Assembly: GCA_025331445.1 (NCBI GenBank)
Contig: JAIWNE010000149.1
Span: forward strand, 1-64,000
DNA: 64,000 nucleotides
Source of the DNA: Blakeslea trispora
Lineage: Eukaryota > Mucoromycota > Mucoromycetes > Mucorales > Choanephoraceae
Direction: 5' to 3'
Of the stretch, positions 1 through 8,669 are shown piece by piece. Position 1 is the stretch's first letter. Each line of letters starts with the position of its first letter. The position numbers and the translations under genes are program-made. The notes under the pieces were generated by a model. That model saw nothing but the letters and a program-made list of their open reading frames with translations, did no database searches and was not told the DNA's origin.

Positions 1-1
1 T

Positions 2-331
2 GCTCTTAGGTTGCTTGATAATCATTCAATAAAGAAGACTGACGTCGAGGTTGCTCATAACCATCTACTTGCTTTTGCTCGGGGTTTCGAACAACGATAT
101 GGCTCCAAATCTGTTCCACCAAACTTTCATTTCATGTTGCATCTTCGTGAATGTATCTACAAGTTTGGACCAATATCTTGCTTCTGGGGTTTTGGCTTTG
201 AAAGAAACAACTTCTTCATCAAACAGATCAATTCCAACCATCAGCCAGGATTTGAAAAAACATTTATGGATAAAATGCAATCGATCATTTTCGCTAACGA
301 TTCTGATTCGGTTGCTCATTACGAAAGTTAA
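2..331 (+). CDS. Tnp2-type CACTA transposase, C-terminal fragment (E0)
   Basis: Open from the window edge to a stop at 329-331. The reading matches the last ~110 residues of the E1 transposase closely: the motif NFHFMLHLREC is followed by FGPISCFWGFGFERNN, then a TNH/SNH segment. This histidine- and FGP-containing C-terminal block is typical of fungal Tnp2 transposases. The 5' part is outside the window, so integrity cannot be judged. It lies upstream of, and on the same strand as, the protein B gene, the same tandem order (transposase then B) as in E1 and E7. Confidence 0.85.
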   Translation, partial: ALRLLDNHSIKKTDVEVAHNHLLAFARGFEQRYGSKSVPPNFHFMLHLRECIYKFGPISCFWGFGFERNNFFIKQINSNHQPGFEKTFMDKMQSIIFANDSDSVAHYES

Positions 332-803
332 AGTTGACAACTCTTTTGGCGCTTTTCTCTTATCCACTTGCTTTCTCTTTTTTCTCTCTCTCCGCTTCTT
401 TTTCTCTTTTTTCTTCCACTGACCTATAGATTTTTTTTGTAGTATATAATAGTTAGAAATTGATGGTATATATTATTGAATAAAAAAAAACTTGGTTTAT
501 TGATTTCAATCTCACTTAATTACTTTACAAAGCGTATTATCCGAGTATGTCGTCTAACTTATAGCTTTGAACACTACGGTATACAAAGCATTATCTTGTA
601 ACTGATCACTGTCGATAGTCGCGTCCAAGTGTATATATCGCTGCTAATAATATGTTTGAAAGAAAAAAAATTTGAAAGAAAAAAAATTGAAAGAAAAAAA
701 ATAGAGCTGAGTTGAAATTAATGTTTTAAATAAAAAAAAAAAGGTTCTCTACTTTACTTTTTTTTTATTAATTCTTCAAAACATTTAAATTATACAAAAC
801 GTC
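332..803. other. Spacer between E0 transposase and protein B gene
   Basis: No coding potential seen. It is T- and A-rich. At about 655-705 there is a short tandem array of three to four imperfect GAAAGAAAAAAAATTT-like units. The equivalent spacer in E7 also holds a tandem repeat, of a different sequence. Confidence 0.6.
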
Positions 804-1538
804 ATGTACCAAACAGCCCAACAAATCGCAGACAGTCTTCACGAACCAGGCAGCAATATGGAACTTGTGCCATTTGGATCAGATAGCTCTCTTCATAGAG
901 AAGACATTTGGGAACTCTCTGAAAAAGACGGAAATCCTATGGGTCACGAACAGTTGAATGAGAATGGCCATATCTTGGTTTCTTTTGCAAAAAGAGAACC
1001 CAACAGGCTGAGCCAAGAGGACTTCGAGTGTCTAGAGGCCTATTATAACTTTCAGTACGAGACGCCTCTTATTGTGACCAACAAGGTGCAAAAAATAAAA
1101 AAAATGCAAGTACTTGGCCACGAATACAGATCTCGCTTGACCGGACGAGATGAAGGAGCACACATTTATGCCTACCGTGCTAACAACAATGAGACTGATG
1201 ATCTAGAAGGAGTACGAGACACTGGAGATGAAGAGCACCTGCGCGCAGGAATCATAGAGTATTTTTTCCTTCATGAGACTGATTATCATGAAAACGGTGA
1301 GATCTTTTCGACCAAACACTGTTTTGCCTTTGTCAGTTGGTACAAGAACCCGCGAATCAATATAGACAATGTTGAAACAGGCACGACTGAGAGAATTAGG
1401 CCTTTCCGCAAAGAATACGAGCGTAAAAGCTTTCGCAGCATTTTGCCCGTTCACAAACTGTATGTGCCCATACATATTCGTCATAGTGAAATCAAACATT
1501 TATTCACTGCCTATCCGCTAACAAGAAGGCTAGCCTAA
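804..1538 (+). CDS. Transposon accessory protein B (E0 copy, intact, 244 aa)
   Basis: Single-exon gene with an ATG start. I do not recognise a named family. Two homologues lie in this window (complement 5128-5843 and complement 54591-55220), each next to a Tnp2 transposase. Shared landmarks in order are a MELVPFG/DPFGYEE-type N-terminal patch, a RLS(Q/E)(E/K)(D/E)(F/Y) segment near residue 75, a V(Q)K...LG(H/Y)...S(R/H)LTG core near 105-115, LRAG(I/A)...(Y/R)FF near 165, HCFAFVSWYK near 190, and (I/V)(L/V)PV(H/Y)K near 225. The alternating beta-like pattern in the second half could be a BAH-like reader fold, but that is a guess. Only the E0 and E7 copies are uninterrupted. Its fixed place in the cassette suggests a role in transposition or its regulation. 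Confidence 0.75.
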   Translation: MYQTAQQIADSLHEPGSNMELVPFGSDSSLHREDIWELSEKDGNPMGHEQLNENGHILVSFAKREPNRLSQEDFECLEAYYNFQYETPLIVTNKVQKIKKMQVLGHEYRSRLTGRDEGAHIYAYRANNNETDDLEGVRDTGDEEHLRAGIIEYFFLHETDYHENGEIFSTKHCFAFVSWYKNPRINIDNVETGTTERIRPFRKEYERKSFRSILPVHKLYVPIHIRHSEIKHLFTAYPLTRRLA

Positions 1539-1596
1539 TTTTTTTTAAAACTTTTTTTTAAATAAACTCTCTACAAACGCACATTTGCAACAAGCA

Positions 1597-2436
1597 ACCT
1601 ATCAAGACTATGCAGGAGGTGTAAGCTGATTTCAACTTGCTTGTTTACTTAGATGTTAAAATAGAGCCAGCGCTTTACTACTTTTTTTTATTTTTATTAA
1701 TTTTTTTCCATAAATCTCAAGCTTATCTTTTTAAAACAATAAAAATAGCTCAACTTCTAACAAATACCCTTTCTTTACTTCGAACCAACGCGTAAACTTG
1801 ACATTTCAACACATCTTTCTCCTCATGAGCAACAACAACTAGCAATCTACACTTTTAAGCCATGTATTTGTTTTATACTTTTAAAGCAAGATGACGAACT
1901 CAAACCAGACAGTTTTAACAAAAAAACTTATAACAGCTCTTTTCTAAAAGTTGAAAACCAATCTGCAATAGCTATTGGGCCGTTTCTAGTTTCTCATGTG
2001 CACCATTGCAACATGCGCAAACAACTTTAGTATACTTGATAATTTCTCTTAGCTTTGAAGAAAAAATAAACTATCTTGACCAATCAAATTACTAGAAATA
2101 ATTTGCTGTGAGCAACTTTTAGCGGTGAGAAATTCAGGCAGTGCTAAAATGCGGAACTTGAATCACTTTAAATTTTTTATTTAATTTTTTTTCTCAAAGT
2201 CATTGAATGTAGAAATTGAAAAGCTAAAAGATGGTACATGTTGGAAGAAGGGACTTCGCTTTTTTTAAATGGATGTATTGTAGACAGTTAGAGATATACT
2301 TTGTCCAAGTTTCAGCGCATTCTGACCATTTTTGAGCGAGTTAATAATTTACTGCAAAAAGGACCCCTTTAACAACCCCTTAAACTTGTGTTTTAAAACA
2401 CAAGTTTAGGGCCTCCAAAGTTAATTTTTTGTAGTG
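1597..2436. repeat. Family A right arm (E0 copy)
   Basis: Non-coding. Homologous by eye to about 9200-10427 in E1 and 49685-50439 in E6. Shared landmarks include a GACTA(T/C) stretch near the start, an internal CATTGCAACAT/ATAATTTC block, and a terminal block reading GACAGTTAGAGATATAC then TCTGACCATTTTTGA. The last ~60 bp hold the element-specific subterminal motif and differ from those of E1 and E6. Confidence 0.7.
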
Positions 2437-2437
2437 G

Positions 2438-3829
2438 CACTACAGAAAAAAAACATGAATTACACGCAGGAATAGGGCATATCCTGCGTATAACTCATAA
2501 ATTTAACTAATGTTCAAAATAGCATGTATAGCTCACCCCATGAGTTATAGGCCTTAACCTGGGTATAACTCATGTTTTTTAAGCAGGCAAATTTCATCAC
2601 TTATAGTCTGTATGTACCATATAACTCATGTTTTCTTTCATTAGTTACAGTGCAATCCTTTCATCTTATTTGCTCTTTTGGTTAAAGTATGCTTCATGTC
2701 ATTGGCTTAAAGAGACCTTTTGTGTTTCCTTCGGTCTTTAGACTGTTAAACTCCCATAGGCTCTCCCACGTTACATTTTTACACAAACATTTTAAATACA
2801 CTCCTTTGCTATTTGACCTTGGTTTAAAGATGTATGCTTTATTTGGTACTCATTGCTTTTCTTTATTGGCTGATATGCCTTTCATTATTACTCATTTACC
2901 ACTCGGTTAAAATATAATACGGAAAACGTCATTTGGATTCATTTATATTATTGGTTTATTTAATAAAAAAAATTGTTTATACGATCGATCCATTGGATCT
3001 TTATTCGTACATCATTGGCTAATCTAATGCTCTATATACTGGGTCCCCCATACCCTTCTTTACCTCTTTACCCAGCCATAGCTGTGGTAGTCTTTACATA
3101 CTACACTTACCTTTAGATACATCGTTTTGACCGTATTTTTCTTGCCATTCATTCAGAATAGAGTAAAATCCATCTAGATCTCTTCTTGTAACCAATAAAC
3201 AATATATAGAAAGCAGAGATAAACTATAAAAACAGAGAAATAGTCATTAGAAACAATCGAAAAAATGAGCAATAAATAAGTTATTTTACCTTTTAATAAC
3301 CATAGCCACTAGCCTTTGCAATAGAGATAGAGGATAGAGCATCTATAAGATAAATCCAAGTTAATATTAGTAAAGAAATAAACATTTATGGACTTTTTTC
3401 TTACTTACAGTATTACATATAATAGACGTCTTTAGCCCTATAGACACATATTTAGGATACAGTAGGTAGCCATCAATTACTATGGAAAACATTGTTAGAT
3501 TTGGTTTAAAAAAAGATGATCGATCACTTACCACTTCTTACTAAACATAGTACCAACTAAAACCAGTTACTTGTCTTGCAATACTATACATTGATTCATA
3601 TTAATAAATATCTTTCTTTTTTTAATAAGGAGATACATACCATGAACCACTCGGAGAAGTTTTAAGAAAACAAAAAGAAACAAAAGAAAGAGAAAAAGAT
3701 ATTGAAAAAATTTTAATTGGTTTTTAGCTATCTGATATTTCATCCTGATCTATTCGGCGCTCAAGCCAAGTTTCATTCAGATTCCGAATGTGTCAAATTA
3801 CTTTAGATCGTAACATCTAATGCTATAAG
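2438..3829. repeat. Family A left arm (E1 copy) with ATAACTCATG subterminal array
   Basis: Non-coding. The first ~210 bp hold the repeats CATGAATTAC, TATAACTCAT, CCATGAGTTATAGG and two TATAACTCATG. From about 2660 it is homologous to E6 from about 48600: shared landmarks are TTTGCTCTTTTG, CCCATAGGCTCT, CCTTGGTTTAAAGATGTAT and GGTTAAAATATAATACGG. No gene seen. Confidence 0.75.
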
Positions 3830-3838
3830 TATAAAAGG
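3830..3838 (+). promoter_or_regulatory. TATA box of gene C (E1)
   Basis: TATAAAAGG lies 64 nt before the ATG at 3902. The same nonamer lies upstream of the E1 transposase on the other strand. Confidence 0.6.
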
Positions 3839-3901
3839 CTCGGTAACTGACAGCTTTATTGATCTTTTCTGTTTTTTATTACTAATTACAAAAGTACCAG
3901 C

Positions 3902-5059
3902 ATGTTCCACACCACTACTACCAACAACAACAACTCCAACGCCAACAACAACAGAGCCATTCCATCTGTTGGAACCAGCTCTCGTCGTGTTATTCCCATC
4001 CCTCGCTCCAACAACTCGGCAATAGAGCGTAAATTGGATGAAGTAGTGCAAGAACTAGATACTACAAAGAGATCTTTGGAATTGTACCAGACAAAGTTCG
4101 ACCACCTGTCTGCAGACCATGAGGAGCTCAAGGCTAAGTTCAACAACAAGCCTGCTGCAGACAATAAACATGGCTTTCCTGGGTCAAAAATTGAACTCAA
4201 GCAAATTCGTGTTAGTATTAATACCTGTTGATTTAAGGAAATCATCTTCTAATACCCATTCTAGTCAATCATTTTAGATGAACAGGAAAAACAGTTGGGG
4301 ATTGCTGGTTGGAATCTCGGTGAAAAACTAATCAATGGTCCCAACAATGGTCCCAATGTAAATCACATCATTGGAAATACCTTGAACTCGCACTCCTACA
4401 TCTATGCTACCTCTCATTACCTGTGGCCTAGAGACATGGCAAAGAGGTACATCAAAGAAGTACTCACTCAACAGTACAACCAGCAAAGAACTACTATGAG
4501 AAAGGCAGGATTGAGCGCAACCGAACAGGAACGTTTGAAGAAAAGAACAAAGTACAACACTCGTAAGACATATGTAAGTTCAACTTGTGTCAAGTGAATT
4601 TGTAAAACTCTCTTACTTAACAATGCATTTGCTTTTTTGACTTAGCTCTTGGACAGAAGAAGAGAGACGTACGAGAGTCACCAAAACGAACTGAACGGTA
4701 TCTTTGGTTCTCATGAAGAATGTCTGCAAGTGTTGATCAGTGAGATGATTTCCGATCAGGAAGATGAATACAATGAGGAAGGCAGGCAACTTAGGGCCAG
4801 AGGAGTTCCTCACTATAGAAAGCAAAGAGTAAGTTAAGATATGAAAGTAAAAAAGAGAACACTATTTACCAACGCCTTCAACTAGTGCACTGATTTTTTT
4901 GACAAGCTTGATGAACTTCGTCTTGCCGACAATCGCAAGCGAAACAACAGCTTTCAAACAACAGAACTGGGATCTCGAGTAGTGAAGACAATCACCAACA
5001 GAAACACAAGAAACATTGTGCATCTACCCGCTTGGGCTGTTGATCACGAACTTTTGTAG
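3902..5059 (+). CDS. Coiled-coil transposon protein C (E1), four exons, 317 aa
   Basis: Proposed exons 3902-4210, 4265-4573, 4646-4828 and 4907-5059, all introns phase 0 with GT-AG ends. Exon 1 encodes an Asn/Thr-rich start, then a likely coiled coil (residues ~40-90). Exon 2 is basic and ends RKTY. Exon 3 carries an (E)EC.Q(V/L)L.SEM.SDQED block and ends in a P.YR motif. Exon 4 ends near a PAW motif. The E7 homologue has the same exon plan and an identical exon 2 length (309 nt). No named domain recognised. A basic coiled-coil protein in a CACTA element invites comparison with TnpA of plant En/Spm, which binds subterminal repeats; that role is inference. It is convergent with gene B, 68 nt apart. 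The exon 1/2 junction could be placed slightly differently. Confidence 0.75.
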
Positions 5060-5127
5060 TCTTTTTTTTTTTGTTGAAACTAGAATAAATGCATAAAAAA
5101 TATAAAAAAAAGTGTGTATTGTTTATT

Positions 5128-5843
5128 CTAAAAGAACATTCTTGTCAACGGAAGAGCAATAAAAACCCCATCGATTTCAGTTGTACAAACACTTATCGGT
5201 ACATACAATTTATGCACAGGTAGAATACTGTACGAGCTTTTTTGCTCATATTCCCTACAAAAAGGACGATTTGTATCGCTCGTGCCAGTTGCAAAGTCTT
5301 CTACACCAATGCGAGGGTTCTTGTACCAGCTAACGAACGCAAAGCAATGCTTGGTCAAGAAGCTCTCGCTGTTTTCATGATATACAGTTTCATGAAAAAA
5401 AAGTACTCTACGGTTCCTGCACGCAGATGTTCTTCACCTTGGGTATCCAATACTCTCTCCAAATCATCACTCTCATATGCGTCAGGACGAAATGCATAAA
5501 CTTGTGCTGCATTGTTTCGGCCTGTCAGACGTGATCCGTATACATATCCGAGCACTTTAATCTTCTTCACTTTCTGTACCTCGTTGATTATTTCAAGAGG
5601 TGTCTCGTATTTTCTTTCATAGTATGCTTTTAAGCACTCAAAATCCTCTTGACTGAGTCTGTTGGATGCTCTTTTAGCAAAAGAAACCAACACATGGCCA
5701 TCCTCTTGCAATTGTTCATGACCCATAGGATAACCTTTTTTCTCAGAGAACTTGAAAATAGTCTCTCTGTGAACGGAGCTGTCTGATCCAAAAGGTACGA
5801 GTTCCATACCGTTGGCTGTGAGTTGTTCGGATTCTTGGTACAT
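5128..5843 (-). pseudogene. Transposon accessory protein B (E1 copy, one frameshift)
   Basis: Starts at ATG 5843 (MYQESEQL). It reads as a clear homologue of the E0 protein through LRAG...EYFF, then shifts frame at a run of eight A on the + strand near 5393-5400. The remaining part (KHCFAFVSWYK... to the stop at 5128) continues in another frame. The E0 gene has no such interruption, so a single base has been lost here. Alternatives are a sequencing or assembly error in the homopolymer, or slippage on it. The gene is convergent with gene C and downstream of the transposase on the same strand (gap ~370 nt). Confidence 0.8.
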
Positions 5844-6209
5844 GGTTAAGTGTTAAGACGATTTAAAAAAGAGAGAGTAAAATTTAAGAAATTATTATGA
5901 GGTGCATGAATTAATTTATTTAAAATACGTCGATTGGAATGCACCCTTTTTTCTCTTTTTTTTTTTTCTTTCAAAATCGCCAGTAATGAACATGTCAAGA
6001 TCTTTACGCGGCCGAGGATGCTAACCAGTTGCAGAGCAACGCTTTATAGGACGCGAATTGCTAAGTTGTTGTCAAGGCGAAATGACTCGGGTATTGTACG
6101 TTCAACTTTATAACGCATGCTTTCTTTTTTAATATTTCTTTTATTAAAGGTATGGAATACAAATACAAAAAAAAGTCTATAGATAACAACGAAAAGCAAA
6201 GGAAGAGAT

Positions 6210-8587
6210 TTAATTGGAGTTATAGTGATCAACAGAGTTATAGTCTTTTGAAAAGATAATCTGTTGCATTCTATGCATGGAGGTTCTTTCGAAGCTGCGT
6301 TTGTGATTAGTGTTAATGTTCTTGATAAAGAAATTGTTACGCTCGAAGCCAAAACCCCAGAAACAAGAAATTGGACCGAATTTGTTTATGCATTCACGGA
6401 GGTGAAGCATAAAGTGAAAATTGGGAGTAACAGAGCGGGTGCCATACCGTTGTTCGAACCCTTTCGCGAAAGAAAGCAAATGCTGGTGCACTTCTTCGAT
6501 GTCGGTCTTTTTAATTGCGTTACTGTCGAGAAGCTTTAAAGCGTTTATTAGATGCATGATCAAAGAGTGATCAGAGGCATTGAGAACAGGAGGAGACAGG
6601 ATATGTTCGGCGATAGTTGTTATGAAGTTCTTGAACTCCACGGCTTTTACATGAGGGAAACCCTCTTTTGTCATCTTTTTGGCCATGGAGGCACAGGAAG
6701 CTTGAGGATTGTATCTGATGCTTTCTAACATCATCTTCTTGATCTTGGGCAGCGCACCTTCCGGAATCATTGTCTGTAATGCTCTCTTGACAACACCGAG
6801 GTAGAGCGCGTGCATAGGCTCGATAGCAAGGCAGTCGTATGAGTAGTATGGCAGTTCAAAAAGAATTGAGAACCTCACGCCACTGTTCTTCTCCAGCATA
6901 CTTCGTTCTCCAACTGTCTTCGCATTCTTCCATGCTTGTGAACTTCTTTTGGTTTCTTCTGCTGTTCTAGGCTCCCACTGGTCGCAGTTCCAGCTGCAAT
7001 AGTTACGAATATTGCCATTACCATCGAATCTTGGAAAAAACGTCTTGCACACATGGCAACCATATCCGCTGTTGAAGGACATGCTTGCAGCCAGTTTCTT
7101 TGTAGCGGGTAGATCTGAACTTACGGCGTACAAGCATGCCCTGACATGGTTGTATTGGATCGTGCCATCCGACATTATCATCTTCATCTCCAAACCTTCT
7201 AAAAGCGTCTTCAAATCTTTTACAAGAGGAACAAGGTAGTGGTTGATCGCCGTAGTAGGGGGCTCACTTGGACCCGGGATCACACCAACAAGGATCATAT
7301 TTTTCTTCAAATCTCGGCCGTTTTGCTTTGGAAGGTTCAAAATAGTGAGGTATATACAACCGACACTATGGTTAGTATCAAAAGGACTGAGCCAGTCGAT
7401 ATTCAGACTAAAGAGAAGGTTGTAGTCCGATTGGTAGACAAAAGGAGACTCATGAGAGGAGGACTTGAACCCGAGAAAGCCAGTAGCATCATAAACGTCA
7501 CAAAGGTACTCCTCGGCAGCAGTGCGACTTTTCCATGCCTTGATTTGGTCGGCGAAGCCTTTTCGCAAAAAGAACTTCTTCAAGGTAGCGGGTATCGAGC
7601 AATAGGAGTAAACCAACTGAGGAGTAAGATCGCCATTCACAACACTCTTGTCACTGTCATACACCAGGCCATTGCAGAATTCACCTGATCCAGTAGGCTT
7701 ATAGACTGCACCTTGCAATGGTCGGTTACAGATTTTTGCTTCTTCTGTTGGTTTGCTTTTTACGTTTGAAAGATGGTGACAGGATGGACATACTGCATAA
7801 TGTTTAATTCCATCTGTGCTCAACGCCTCCAGGGGATTGCGATCGATGAATGTTGTAACTGTCTTTGGGAAACGATATTCATCGCCATGGATTTCCAAAA
7901 CCTTGTTCAAGGCTCGCATCACTTCTTCAGTTTGGGTGTTTGGAAGGTTATTGTCATGAAGCTTGGAGACCATGGACGAAAGGATCTTGGAAGTCTCAGA
8001 CTGAGGGATTTTGTTTGCTAAGTGAAAAAAAAAGTAATGTGATTAGTCTATCATTCTAACTGAAAATAATAGAATACTACTTACAGCAAGAAAAAAATTC
8101 ATCAAACATATCTTCGTTATCAGAAGCGGCATCAGCATCCTCAACATCACTGTTATCGACTTCAATTTGATCATCAGCTGCATCATCCATGGTGTAATCC
8201 ATTGAATCAAAGTGCTCTGAGTTGACTAGAAGCTAGTTAGATATGATTCAACACTACAGGTACGAGATATTCAATTGTTTACCTTCATCATCGGGAGCAC
8301 TAACTCTGACGACTCTTCTACGGTAGTACGCAGGTGTAGTGGCGGCAGCAGTTCTTCCACCTAAACAGAAATAAAAAACAAGTACAAGTTAGAATCAAGG
8401 GCTGTTATTTACAAGTCATACACTTACTGTAAGAAACTCTCCACTTAGCATACTTCATGCCTCCAAATTTCTTGGTTCTAATATGGTAATTGTATTCAGC
8501 TTGGTTTAAGAGAGGTCTGGGAGGAGGAAGGACACCACATTCATCACAGTGACAGTAGTAACATCTTTCAGTAATACGAGTAGACAT
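6210..8587 (-). CDS. Tnp2-type CACTA transposase (E1), intact, four exons, 728 aa
   Basis: Exons complement(6210-8017, 8085-8225, 8283-8360, 8428-8587) join in frame with all introns in phase 1. The N-terminus carries a cysteine patch (CYYCHCDECG). Exon 3 is acidic. The core holds the Tnp2 signatures LNIDW.SPF, LTILNLP, then KKNMILVGVIPGPSEP (about residue 375) and YGCHVCKTFFP (about 450), with a further Cys/Trp cluster after it. The C-terminus has NFHFMLHL (about 664) and FGPISCFWGFGFERNN. This is the enzyme expected to cut and join CACTA ends. No stop or frameshift seen, in contrast to the E7 copy. Start chosen at 8587 because of the TATA box ~70 nt upstream and the matching start in E7. 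Earlier in-frame ATG is possible. Confidence 0.9.
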
Positions 8588-8655
8588 TTTGTATAAGGTA
8601 GTTGATGGATTTAGAATAAAGAATATATGGTCGTTCAAGTGGTTTTTTCAATGGT

Positions 8656-8664
8656 CCTTTTATA
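8656..8664 (-). promoter_or_regulatory. TATA box of E1 transposase
   Basis: TATAAAAGG on the - strand, about 70 nt before the transposase ATG, identical to the box of gene C at 3830. Confidence 0.6.
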
Positions 8665-8669
8665 CTTTT

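Larger units (their letters stand above)
1..2436 (+). mobile_element. E0, partial CACTA element (family A)
   Basis: Right-hand part of a CACTA element whose left end lies outside the window. It holds the end of a Tnp2 transposase, an intact protein B gene, and a non-coding right arm ending in TGTAGTG at 2430-2436. The last 150 bp match the right ends of E1 and E6, including the stretch GTCAGAATG inverted near the terminus. Its subterminal motif is an inverted pair, AAACTTGTG / CACAAGTTT, at about 2385-2407. E1 inserted into its last bases (TSD TGG at 2435-2437). Removing E1 and E2 leaves TGTAGTG followed by GTT, so E0's own TSD should be GTT. Confidence 0.8.

Noticed and set aside
8325..8340. 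TGTAGTG resembling a CACTA terminus
   Set aside because: It lies in exon 2 of the E1 transposase (CCACTACACCTGCG on the coding strand); no partner end or TSD.
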